Assembly (NCBI GenBank): GCA_021798985.1
Contig: JAJZBI010000005.1
Location: 92,490 to 156,489 of the forward strand
From: Actinomycetes bacterium
GTDB taxonomy: Bacteria; Actinomycetota; Acidimicrobiia; Acidimicrobiales; Bog-793
Direction of reading: 5' to 3'
DNA length: 64,000 nt
In this document: positions 52,599-60,623 of the stretch, one piece after another
Numbering within the stretch: the first letter of the stretch is position 1
Layout of the letters: every line of letters begins with the position of its first letter
The notes under the pieces: model-generated
The model's input: only the letters and a program-made list of their open reading frames with translations
What the model was told of the DNA's origin: nothing
The model's database searches: none
Made by a program: the position numbers and the translations under genes

Positions 52599-53918
52599 AT
52601 GAACCACCATCTCGACCATCGGCGCGCGCGCCGCATCAAAGCATCGGTGATCGCGGCGTCGCTGCTCGGCACCTGTGGTGCTGCGGTGGGAGCCGGACAA
52701 GCCACGGCGAGCATTCGTAGTCATCAGCGCGCCCACGTCACGATCAGCTTCTTGAATGTCGGCGCGACGCCGCAGGTGCTCGACTATTTCAATCAGACGG
52801 TGATTCCCCGCTTTGAGAAGCTGAATCCCGACATCTCTGTGCAGATGTCGACCGTGGCATGGGGCTCGTCGTTCACCAAGCTCGAGACGGGGATCGTCGC
52901 GGGGACGGCCGACGATGTCTTCGTCATGGGCAACATCTTCTTGCCGACGCTCGCCTCAAAGCACGGCTTGTATCCGCTGACCAAGTTCGTGAAGAACTGG
53001 CCTGAGGCAAAGCGGCTGAACCACGCCGCCCTGCAGGCCGGAGTGTGGCGCAACACCCAGTACGCCGTGCCGTTCGATCTCGACGTGCGCGGCCTGATCT
53101 ACAACGCCGCCATGTTGAAGAAGGCCGGCATCGCCAAGGCCCCGACGACGTGGGCGCAATACCAGGATGACGGGGCCAAGCTGGTCCAAAAGAACGGCAG
53201 CCAGGTGAGCGTCGAAGGCGTGGACTGGGCGATCGACAACTCGGTCGGACTCGCCCAGACGTTCAACTTGTTGGTCAATGAGGCGGGCGGCAGCCTGTTC
53301 CGCAACGAGAAGAACGGCGGCGCGGTGTTCACGGGAAACTCGGCAGCGGGGACCAAGGCGCTGAACTACCTCGTGTCGTTCTACAAGGACGGCATCTCGT
53401 CGACCAACTTCCAAGACATTGGGAGCGCGCCACCCCCCATCGCGCTCGGCCAGGCGGCGATGGAGATGAACAACGCCGGTGCCTTCGCCGAGGCGGCACC
53501 GAACGTGCTCCCCGAGCTCCACATGACCGCGCCGTTGGCGATGAACGCCTCGAGCAAGCCGGTCGGTGAGGAGTTCGTCAACAAGCTGGGCATCTACTCG
53601 AAGACCAAGTACCCCAAGCAGGCGTGGCAGTTCGTGAAGTTCCTGTACACGCCGTGGGTGCTCTCCAAGTGGGACCGCCTGCTCGGTGAGGCGCCCCCCG
53701 AGCCGCGGCTCGCCAACACCCCGGGGTGGAAGTCGGGCCCGCTGCACCAGATGATCCTCAACGAGAAGTATGCGCACGTCTTCCCCGTCGAGCTGCAGTC
53801 GACCATCATCGATGAGGACATCACGAGCATCGTCGGCGACGCGATCTACCAAAAGACCAGCGTGCCCCAGGCGCTCGCGCAGATGAAGACCGAGCTCACG
53901 CCGCTGCTCAAGCCGTGA
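52599..53918 (+). CDS. ABC transporter sugar-binding protein (family 1 solute-binding)
   Basis: A 439-residue exported binding protein. It has a basic N-terminus with hydrophobic signal (IKASVIAASLLGTCGAAVGAGQATA); C25 could be a lipid-anchor cysteine, but the lipobox is weak. The mature domain (VTISFLNVGATPQVLDYFNQTVIPRFEKLNPDISVQM through PVELQSTIIDEDITSIVGDAIY) is typical of oligosaccharide-binding proteins of carbohydrate-uptake-1 systems. An AGGAGGGGGAA ribosome site precedes the ATG. The MalF-like gene overlaps its stop by 4 nt. Confidence 0.92.
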   Translation: MNHHLDHRRARRIKASVIAASLLGTCGAAVGAGQATASIRSHQRAHVTISFLNVGATPQVLDYFNQTVIPRFEKLNPDISVQMSTVAWGSSFTKLETGIVAGTADDVFVMGNIFLPTLASKHGLYPLTKFVKNWPEAKRLNHAALQAGVWRNTQYAVPFDLDVRGLIYNAAMLKKAGIAKAPTTWAQYQDDGAKLVQKNGSQVSVEGVDWAIDNSVGLAQTFNLLVNEAGGSLFRNEKNGGAVFTGNSAAGTKALNYLVSFYKDGISSTNFQDIGSAPPPIALGQAAMEMNNAGAFAEAAPNVLPELHMTAPLAMNASSKPVGEEFVNKLGIYSKTKYPKQAWQFVKFLYTPWVLSKWDRLLGEAPPEPRLANTPGWKSGPLHQMILNEKYAHVFPVELQSTIIDEDITSIVGDAIYQKTSVPQALAQMKTELTPLLKP

Positions 53919-54907
53919 GATCGGCCCGGATCAGCCCTGCCCGCCGACGCGTCCTCGACGGCGCGTCGGCGGGCGGGCCGTCCGGCGACGCGGTGGTGCT
54001 CGCGGGGGCCCGGCGCGCCGTCATCGTGCGCTCCCGCAACGCGCGCGGCAACGGGGTGGCGGGATTCGGCTTCGTCGGACCGGCGCTCGTGTTGCTGGCG
54101 GTGCTCTACGTCATCCCGACGATCGTCGACGGCGCCTTCTCCCTGACGAACTACCAGCTCGGTGGGCAGGCGGGATTCGTCGGGGTCGCCAACTACAGCG
54201 CGCTGGCCCATGATTCGCTCTTCGGCCAAAGCGCCGTCAACACGCTCATCTTCGCCGTCTTGACGGTGGGGGTGGGGACCGTCCTTGCGCTCGGTGCGGC
54301 GTTGTTGTTGAGCGGCAGCTTTGTCGGCAAGGGGATCTATCGCTTTTTGATCTATCTCCCCCAGAGCATCTCCTTCGCGAGCGGTGCCGTGATCTGGACC
54401 TGGCTGTTCAACGCGCAGGACGGGCCCATCAATGCGGTGCTGCGGGACCTCGGGGGCTCGGGGGTGAACTGGCTCACGAGCCCACACGTCGCGTTGTTCT
54501 CGCTGGTCATCATGAGCTGGTGGCGCGACATCGGCTTCTACATGGTGGTGCTCATCGCCGCGATCGAAGGGGTGCCGCAGTATCTCTACGAGGCGGCTCG
54601 CGTCGATGGCGCGTCGGCCTGGAAGACGCTGTGGCACGTGACGCTCCCGAGCATCCGGCCCGCCATGTTGTTCGTGGTGCTGACCTGGGGGCTCGGGGCG
54701 CTGCAGATGTTCACCCAGACCTACATCATGACCGACGGGGGCCCAGTGCAGTCGACCTACTCGGTCGTGCTCAAGATCTACACCGACGCCTTTCAGTCCC
54801 TCCACCTCGGCTACGCGGCCTCAGAGGCCTTTGTCTTGTTGTTCGTGAGCATCATCATCGGGGCGATCGCCGTGCGCTGGTTCAGCCGTGACCTGGAACG
54901 GTCGTAG
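53915..54907 (+). CDS. ABC sugar transporter permease, MalF-like
   Basis: A 330-residue inner-membrane permease with six hydrophobic helices after an N-terminal cytoplasmic extension of about 45 residues. The coupling-helix EAA motif is EAARVDGASAWKTLWHVTLPSIRPAM. It pairs with the second permease at 54938. The GTG start overlaps the binding-protein stop (GTGA). The extension is arginine/glycine-rich and may be mis-started, but no nearer start has a better ribosome site. Confidence 0.93.
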   Translation: MRSARISPARRRVLDGASAGGPSGDAVVLAGARRAVIVRSRNARGNGVAGFGFVGPALVLLAVLYVIPTIVDGAFSLTNYQLGGQAGFVGVANYSALAHDSLFGQSAVNTLIFAVLTVGVGTVLALGAALLLSGSFVGKGIYRFLIYLPQSISFASGAVIWTWLFNAQDGPINAVLRDLGGSGVNWLTSPHVALFSLVIMSWWRDIGFYMVVLIAAIEGVPQYLYEAARVDGASAWKTLWHVTLPSIRPAMLFVVLTWGLGALQMFTQTYIMTDGGPVQSTYSVVLKIYTDAFQSLHLGYAASEAFVLLFVSIIIGAIAVRWFSRDLERS

Positions 54908-54937
54908 GGAGATGGACACCTTGGTCGTGGAGTTGAG

Positions 54938-55840
54938 ATGGGGGGGCGGCTCGTGACGCTCGTCATGCTCACCGGGAAACGCAAGGTGGTGCGCAAGAGC
55001 GCCCGTCACCTGGTGGCGGTCGTGGTGTCGCTCGTGTTCTTCGTGCCGATCCTGGTCGCGATCATCACGTCGCTGAAATCGAACGCCAGCGCGCTCACGA
55101 GCAGCGTCTTGAGCCTCCCGCATCATCTGGACTTCTCCAACTATCGCTCGGTCCTCGATCTCGGTGGCTTCGCGAACTACACCAAGGTGAGCGCGATCGT
55201 CTCGATCGGAGCGACCATCGTGCAGGTCGGCGTCGCCACCTGTGCCGGCTATGGCTTTGCCAAGCTCCGCTTTCGCGGGCGCGGGTTGCTCTTCATGGCG
55301 GTGCTGTTGACCTTGATGCTGCCGCCGGCAGCCGTCGCGCTGCCGCTCTTTCTCGAGATGATGCACTTTCCGCTTCTTGGCGGGAACTCCATTGGCGGAA
55401 CCGGCGGGATCGGGCTGCTCAACTCCTATCCGGGCCTGATGGCCCCGTACCTCGTGTCCGGCTTCAGCGTGTTTCTCGCCCGCCAGTTCTTCTCGACGCT
55501 TCCCGACGAGCTCGGCGAGGCGGCGCGCATCGATGGCTGCAGCGAGTGGGCGGTGTTCTGGCGCATCTACCGGCCGCTTGCCACCCCACTGATTGTCATC
55601 GTGACGTTGTTCGCGTTCCAGACGGCCTGGGTCGACTTCCTCTGGCCGCTCATCGTGGCCAAGGGGCCCTCGCTCTTCACGCTCCAGGTCGGCCTGTCGT
55701 CGTTCCAACAGGAGTACACCGCGCAGTGGTCCGACATCATGGCCGCGGCGATCCTCGCCAGCCTGCCGATCATGGCGATCTTCATCTTCGGCCAGCGCTA
55801 CCTGCGCCGAGGCATCGCGTGGAGCGGCGGGAAGAGCTGA
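54938..55840 (+). CDS. ABC sugar transporter permease, MalG-like
   Basis: A 300-residue permease of the MalG type with six membrane segments and the EAA motif EAARIDGCSEWAVFWRIYRPLATPL. It completes the membrane part of a carbohydrate-uptake-1 importer. No nucleotide-binding subunit gene follows: the next genes are sulfatases. The importer must therefore use an ATPase encoded elsewhere (MsmX/MsiK-like shared ATPase), as is common for such systems in Gram-positive bacteria. Confidence 0.93.
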   Translation: MGGRLVTLVMLTGKRKVVRKSARHLVAVVVSLVFFVPILVAIITSLKSNASALTSSVLSLPHHLDFSNYRSVLDLGGFANYTKVSAIVSIGATIVQVGVATCAGYGFAKLRFRGRGLLFMAVLLTLMLPPAAVALPLFLEMMHFPLLGGNSIGGTGGIGLLNSYPGLMAPYLVSGFSVFLARQFFSTLPDELGEAARIDGCSEWAVFWRIYRPLATPLIVIVTLFAFQTAWVDFLWPLIVAKGPSLFTLQVGLSSFQQEYTAQWSDIMAAAILASLPIMAIFIFGQRYLRRGIAWSGGKS

Positions 55841-55955
55841 GCGGGGGCATCGCGAGCACCGCAGGGATGGATGGGGGACCACGCCAGGGCGTCGCGACGG
55901 AAAGGGCGCTGTGGTTGCCTGGTGGATTCGACCAGGACCGAGTGAAAGGCAGGAG

Positions 55956-57365
55956 ATGGCCGGCACGAAGCCGAATGTGCTGTTGATCCTCATCGACGAC
56001 TTGGGGTGGAGCGACCTCGGTTGTTACGGCAGCAGCTTTTACGAGACGCCCGTGCTCGACCGACTCGCCGCCGAGGGAGCGCGCTTCACCGACGCGTACG
56101 CGTCGGCGCCCGTCTGCTCGCCGACGCGCGCCAGCATGTTGACGGGGCGGTATCCGGCACGGGTCGGGGTCACCCAATACATCGGCGGGCACGCCGTCGG
56201 GCGGCTGTGTGACGTGCCGTACTTCCCGATGCTGCCCGTCCAGGAGTACTCGCTTGCTCGGGCACTGCGCAAAGACGGCTATCAGACCTGGCATGTCGGC
56301 AAATGGCACCTCGGGGAGGAGCCCTATTGGCCCGAGCGTCACGGCTTCATGGTCAACGTCGGGGGGTGCGAGTGGGGGCATCCCCTGAAGGGATACTTCA
56401 GCCCCTATCAGATCCCGGGGCTCGGCGAGGGTCCTGATGGCGAGTACCTCACCGATCGACTGACCGATGAGGCGATCGCACTGATCGAGGACGGTCCGCC
56501 CGACGCGCCGTTCTTCTTGAACTACTGGCCCTATGCGGTGCACACGCCGATTCAGGCGCCCGAGGCGCTGGTGGACAAGTACCGAACCAAGGCACGGGCG
56601 CTCGGACTGGACGCGGTCGATCCGTTCGTCGAGGGCGAGGTCTTCCCGATCTGGCAAAAGCGCGACCAGCGCGTGGTGCGTCGCCAGATTCAGTCGGATC
56701 CGACCTATGCCGCGATGGTCGAGAACCTGGACTGGAACATCGGTCGCCTGCTCTCGGCGCTCGAGGCGGCGGGAAAGCTCGACGAGACGGTCGTCATTGT
56801 GACCTCCGACAACGGGGGACTGTCGAGCGCGGAGGGCTCGCCGACCTCCAATGCCCCGCTGGCGGAGGGGAAGGGCTGGATGTATGACGGGGGGGTGCGC
56901 GAGCCGTTGATCGTGCGCTACCCGCCCGTCGTGGCGCCAGGGACGGTGGTGCGCGAGCCGGTGACCACGCCGGACTTCTACCCGACGATCCTGGAGCTCG
57001 TCGGCGCTCCTCCCGAGCCAGCACAACACGTCGACGGGGTGAGCTTCGCGGCGGCGCTTGGTGGCGGTGAGTTCGAGCGCGGTCCGATCTTCTGGCACTA
57101 TCCGCACTACAGCAATCAGGGCGGCGAGCCCGGAGCGTCGGTGCGCGAGGGCGCGTGGAAGTTGATCCGATTCTTCGACGGCGATCGGGTCGAGCTGTAT
57201 GACCTTGAATCCGACGTGTCCGAAGAGCGCGACGTGGCGGCACGGCATCCCGAGGTCGTCGCCCGCCTGTCGGCGCTGCTCGATGCGTGGTCGGTCTCGG
57301 TCGGTTGTCTCGTGCCACGCGAGAACCCCTACGACACCTTCGACGACGTTCCGGGAAAGCGGTGA
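55956..57365 (+). CDS. Cys-type sulfatase, cytoplasmic
   Basis: A 469-residue type I sulfatase. The formylglycine motif is C54-S-P-T-R58 in APVCSPTRASMLTGRYP. Metal-binding aspartates D14-D15 lie in LLILIDDLGWSDLGCYG, and KWHLG and TSDNGG motifs follow. It hydrolyses a sulfate ester once its cysteine is matured, for which the radical-SAM enzyme at 49655 is the likely partner. It starts MAGTKPNVLL with no signal peptide, so it acts in the cytoplasm after uptake. A GGCAGGAG ribosome site precedes the ATG. Substrate unknown. Confidence 0.94.
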   Translation: MAGTKPNVLLILIDDLGWSDLGCYGSSFYETPVLDRLAAEGARFTDAYASAPVCSPTRASMLTGRYPARVGVTQYIGGHAVGRLCDVPYFPMLPVQEYSLARALRKDGYQTWHVGKWHLGEEPYWPERHGFMVNVGGCEWGHPLKGYFSPYQIPGLGEGPDGEYLTDRLTDEAIALIEDGPPDAPFFLNYWPYAVHTPIQAPEALVDKYRTKARALGLDAVDPFVEGEVFPIWQKRDQRVVRRQIQSDPTYAAMVENLDWNIGRLLSALEAAGKLDETVVIVTSDNGGLSSAEGSPTSNAPLAEGKGWMYDGGVREPLIVRYPPVVAPGTVVREPVTTPDFYPTILELVGAPPEPAQHVDGVSFAAALGGGEFERGPIFWHYPHYSNQGGEPGASVREGAWKLIRFFDGDRVELYDLESDVSEERDVAARHPEVVARLSALLDAWSVSVGCLVPRENPYDTFDDVPGKR

Positions 57366-57464
57366 GGATGGCGAGGTGGCACACAACCTGGTGGAGGCGC
57401 TCGCAGTGAGCGCCGCGAGGCGGGCGCACATCGAGATGGTGATCGGGACGAGGAGGCAGTCGAG

Positions 57465-58940
57465 ATGAGCAGCGTCGCAAGCAACGAGCCCGCCGGAGCA
57501 CCCGGTCGGCCGAATGTCGTCGTAATCCTGGCGGACGACATGGGATGGGGCGACCTGTCCTGTTACGGGGCGTCGAAGATCACGACTCCGGCGATGGACC
57601 GGGTCGCGGCCGAGGGCCTGCGGGCGACGGACTGCCACTCGGCCTCCGCGGTCTGCTCGCCGAGCCGCTACGCGCTCTTGACCGGCCGCTACGCCTGGCG
57701 CGGGCCCCTCAAGCGTCACGTGCTCTTTGGCCATGCGCCGGCGATCATCGAAGCGACGCGTGCGACGCTGCCGGGCGCGTTGCAGGACGCCGGCTACAGG
57801 ACGGGGGCGTTCGGGAAATGGCATCTCGGTCTCGGCTGGCGATTCAAAGACGGTCGCCGCTGGAGCGCGTTCGAGCCGGGAGGGTCACTGTTCGCGGAGG
57901 TCGATGACGGGTCGAACATCGACTACGCGGCGGGATTCGGCGACGGGCCGATCGAACGCGGATTCGATCGCTTCTTCGGCATGACCGGCTCGCTCGACAT
58001 GCAGCCCTACTGCTTTTTGGAACAAGACCACACCGTCGGGATTCCGAGCGAGCCGAAACCCGTGCTCTATCCCCAGCAACGGCCGGGATTGCAGGTCGTG
58101 GACTGGCGAGAGGATCAGGTCGACGTCCGCTTCGCCGAGGAGGCCTGTTTGTGGATGCGCGAGCAGGCGAGCAGGAAGCAGCCGTTCTTCTGCTACCTCG
58201 CCTTGTCGGCGCCCCATCGACCCTGCATGCCCCCTGAGTTCGCGCGCGGGCGCAGCGAGGCCGGTCCCCGCGGGGATCTCGTCTGGATGGTCGACTGGGT
58301 GGTCGGGCAGGTGACGGCGCTGCTCGACGAGCTCGAGATCGCCGACAACACGCTGCTCATCGTCACGAGCGATAATGGCGCCCGACCAGCTGACGTTGAT
58401 GGCGACACCCATGGCCATCTTGCGAATGGCCCGTGGCGCGGCCAGAAGGCCGACATCTGGGAAGGCGGCCATCGCGAGCCGTTCCTCGCGCGCTGGCCGG
58501 GCAAGATCGCGCCGGGAGTCGTGACCGACGAGCTGATCTCCCTTCTCGACCTGTTCCCCACGATCGCCTCAGCGTGCGGGGTGACCGTCCCGGTCGGTGC
58601 CGCGGAGGACGCCTTGGATTGCTTGCCCCTGCTCGTCGGCGAGACCACGCGCAGTGCGCGCACCGCTCTTGTGCATCACAGCCTGGGGGCGATGTTCTCG
58701 CTTCGCGACGAGGAGTGGAAGGTCATCATGGGGACCGGTTCGGGCGGGTTTTCCTCCCCCGAAGGGGAGCGCTGCGATGCCCGGGCGCGCATCGGCCAGC
58801 TCTATCACATGGGGAGCGATCCAACCGAGACGGCGAACCTGTGGTTCAAGCATCGCGACGTCGTCGCCCGGCTCTACGAAGAGCTGAAGGACATCACCCG
58901 GGGGCCATCGAGCGGCCTCTCGTTCGACGTCGCGGTCTGA
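57465..58940 (+). CDS. Second Cys-type sulfatase, cytoplasmic
   Basis: A 491-residue sulfatase with formylglycine motif C64-S-P-S-R68 (AVCSPSRYALLTGRYAWR), metal ligands D24-D25 in VVILADDMGWGDLSCYG, GKWHLG, and TSDNGARPADVDGDTHGH with the later ligands. It is clearly diverged from the sulfatase just upstream and so probably removes a different sulfate group from the same saccharide. No signal peptide is present. It begins about 100 bp after the first sulfatase and is followed by a hairpin at 58969-59012. Confidence 0.94.
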   Translation: MSSVASNEPAGAPGRPNVVVILADDMGWGDLSCYGASKITTPAMDRVAAEGLRATDCHSASAVCSPSRYALLTGRYAWRGPLKRHVLFGHAPAIIEATRATLPGALQDAGYRTGAFGKWHLGLGWRFKDGRRWSAFEPGGSLFAEVDDGSNIDYAAGFGDGPIERGFDRFFGMTGSLDMQPYCFLEQDHTVGIPSEPKPVLYPQQRPGLQVVDWREDQVDVRFAEEACLWMREQASRKQPFFCYLALSAPHRPCMPPEFARGRSEAGPRGDLVWMVDWVVGQVTALLDELEIADNTLLIVTSDNGARPADVDGDTHGHLANGPWRGQKADIWEGGHREPFLARWPGKIAPGVVTDELISLLDLFPTIASACGVTVPVGAAEDALDCLPLLVGETTRSARTALVHHSLGAMFSLRDEEWKVIMGTGSGGFSSPEGERCDARARIGQLYHMGSDPTETANLWFKHRDVVARLYEELKDITRGPSSGLSFDVAV

Positions 58941-58968
58941 AGCGACCCGGCGACGATCCGCCTGGCCG

Positions 58969-59012
58969 GCGCACAAGGGCGGCGCGCCACCGAGCGCGGC
59001 GCGCTTGTGCGC
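58969..59012 (+). terminator. Hairpin terminator after the sulfatase operon
   Basis: Outer arms GCGCACAAG (58969-58977) and CTTGTGCGC (59004-59012) enclose further GGCGCGCC/GGCGCGC complementarity. It lies 29 nt after the second sulfatase stop codon. Confidence 0.55.
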
Positions 59013-59132
59013 TTCATCGAGGCGGGTCGGGCCGTCCTTTTCGAGACGCCAGGTCCTCAGGGCGGCTCGGACGATGGGCGGGGGTTCGCACCCAGGCAGA
59101 ACAGCGATTCTCGCCCCCGGTAGGCTCAGGGC

Positions 59133-59726
59133 GTGTCCGAGCCGCCCGCCGCCCGCGTCCATGCGGGTCGTGTCGTCGGGATCGATCTCGGCGCGCAGCG
59201 CATCGGCATCGCGCGCTCCGATGGCGCGCGCACGACGGCCCTGCCCTGTGAGGTGCTCGTGCGCTCGGGGGACCGGGCCGCCGACCGGCGTCGCATCGCC
59301 GCCCTCGTCGACGAGCTCGCCGCGACGGTGATCGTCGTCGGGGTGCCCTTCGACCTCGCTGGCAAGGCGGGTCCGGCTGCGAGCGCGGTCCTGGCGGAGA
59401 TCGCGGACCTACGCGCCGACATCGCGGTGCCGATCGAGGTGGTCGATGAGCGCTTGAGCACCGCCGAGGTCCTGGCGCGCCGGCGCGAGGGGCTCGCGGC
59501 CCGTGACGCGGCACGCCGACAGGGTCGGGGCGGGCGTCGGGGCGCTGGTCGGCAGCGCCCCGCTGCGGCGCGCCGGCCGGTGGTCGACGACCTGGCGGCG
59601 ACGGTGATCTTGCAGCACTGGCTCGATCGGCAACGGCGCGGCCATGGCGATCCCGGCGAGCGGCAGACCCCGGTGCCAAGCGCCCCGATGCCCGGGGCGC
59701 GCCAGCCAGGTGCAGCTGGGCAGTGA
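59133..59726 (+). CDS. ruvX: Putative pre-16S rRNA nuclease / Holliday junction resolvase RuvX (YqgF)
   Basis: A 197-residue YqgF-family RNase H-fold protein: GRVVGIDLGAQRIGIARSD (first catalytic aspartate), VIVVGVPFDLAGKAGPAASAV, VVDERLSTAEV (glutamate), and the final RRPVVDDLAATVILQHWLD. It processes 16S rRNA ends or resolves recombination intermediates. A glycine/arginine-rich insert of about 20 residues sits between the last two motifs, and a 30-residue proline-rich tail follows, making it longer than usual. aroE overlaps its stop (GTGA). Confidence 0.9.
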   Translation: MSEPPAARVHAGRVVGIDLGAQRIGIARSDGARTTALPCEVLVRSGDRAADRRRIAALVDELAATVIVVGVPFDLAGKAGPAASAVLAEIADLRADIAVPIEVVDERLSTAEVLARRREGLAARDAARRQGRGGRRGAGRQRPAAARRPVVDDLAATVILQHWLDRQRRGHGDPGERQTPVPSAPMPGARQPGAAGQ

Positions 59727-60580
59727 GCGGCTACGCGATGACCTCCCCGGGGGCGCGCACCCAGCTCGCCGCGGTGATCGGCGACCCGGTGCGCCACTCG
59801 CTCTCGCCCCGGCTGCACAACGCCGCCTACGGCGCGCTCGCCATGGACTGGGTCTACCTCGCCTTTGAGGTCGCTGCCGGCGACGTGGCCGCCGCGGTCG
59901 CCGGTGCCCGCGCCCTTGGCGTGCGCGGCCTGTCGGTGACGACCCCCCACAAGGAGGCGGCGCTCGCCGCAGCCGATCGCGCTTCTCCGCTCGCTGAGCG
60001 GCTTGGCGCGGCGAACACCCTCGTCATCGACAAGGGCGAGGTCGTCGCGGAGTCGACGGACGGGGACGGGCTCGTCGCCGACCTGCGCGCCGCGGGCTAC
60101 GAACCGGCCGGCAAGGTGGCGGCGGTGATCGGTGCCGGGGGGGCGGCGCGCGCGGCGATCGCCGCGCTCGGCGCGGCGGGCGCCCGCGAGGTGCTCGTGG
60201 TCAACCGCAGCGCCGACAATGCCGCGCGCGCGGCCGAGCTCGCCGGGTCGGTGGGTCGGGCCGCACCGCCCGAGGCGGTGGCGGACGCGGCGGTCGTCTT
60301 GCAGGCGACGCCGGTTGGCCTCGGTGGGCGCGGCGAGGGCAATGAGCTGCTCGGCGCCGTCGCTGTCCACCTTGGTGCGGGCCAGCTCGTCTACGACTTC
60401 GTCTACCACCCCCCAGTCACGTCCTTTCTCGCCGCCGCGGCGGGGGCGGGCGCGGCGGTGCGCAACGGGCTCGGGATGCTGGTGCACCAGGCGGCGCTGC
60501 AGTTCGAGCTGTTCTGCGGGGAGGCGGCGCCGCTCTCGGTGATGTGGGCGGCCGTCGCCGCCGAGGCCGGGGGGGCCTGA
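59723..60580 (+). CDS. aroE: Shikimate dehydrogenase
   Basis: A 285-residue AroE: GDPVRHSLSPRLHNAAYGALAMDWVY (shikimate site), LSVTTPHKEAALAAAD with the catalytic lysine, AANTLVI, STDGDGLVADL with the partner aspartate, and the NADP motif VIGAGGAARAAI. It reduces 3-dehydroshikimate in aromatic amino-acid synthesis. The GTG at 59723 overlaps the ruvX stop. In many Actinobacteria mltG separates ruvX and aroE; here it is missing. The stop codon lies inside a terminator stem. Confidence 0.94.
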   Translation: MSGYAMTSPGARTQLAAVIGDPVRHSLSPRLHNAAYGALAMDWVYLAFEVAAGDVAAAVAGARALGVRGLSVTTPHKEAALAAADRASPLAERLGAANTLVIDKGEVVAESTDGDGLVADLRAAGYEPAGKVAAVIGAGGAARAAIAALGAAGAREVLVVNRSADNAARAAELAGSVGRAAPPEAVADAAVVLQATPVGLGGRGEGNELLGAVAVHLGAGQLVYDFVYHPPVTSFLAAAAGAGAAVRNGLGMLVHQAALQFELFCGEAAPLSVMWAAVAAEAGGA

Positions 60581-60623
60581 GGACGCGCGCTCGGCTCGCC
60601 CCGCCGAGCGCGCGTCCTCAGGC
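60575..60623. terminator. Bidirectional terminator shared by aroE and the racemase gene, containing both stop codons
   Basis: A perfect 21-bp stem (60575-60595 with 60603-60623) with a 7-base loop. The aroE stop (60578-60580) is in the left arm, and the stop of the opposite-strand racemase gene (60618-60620) is at the mirror position in the right arm. Each gene therefore ends within the hairpin. Confidence 0.8.
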
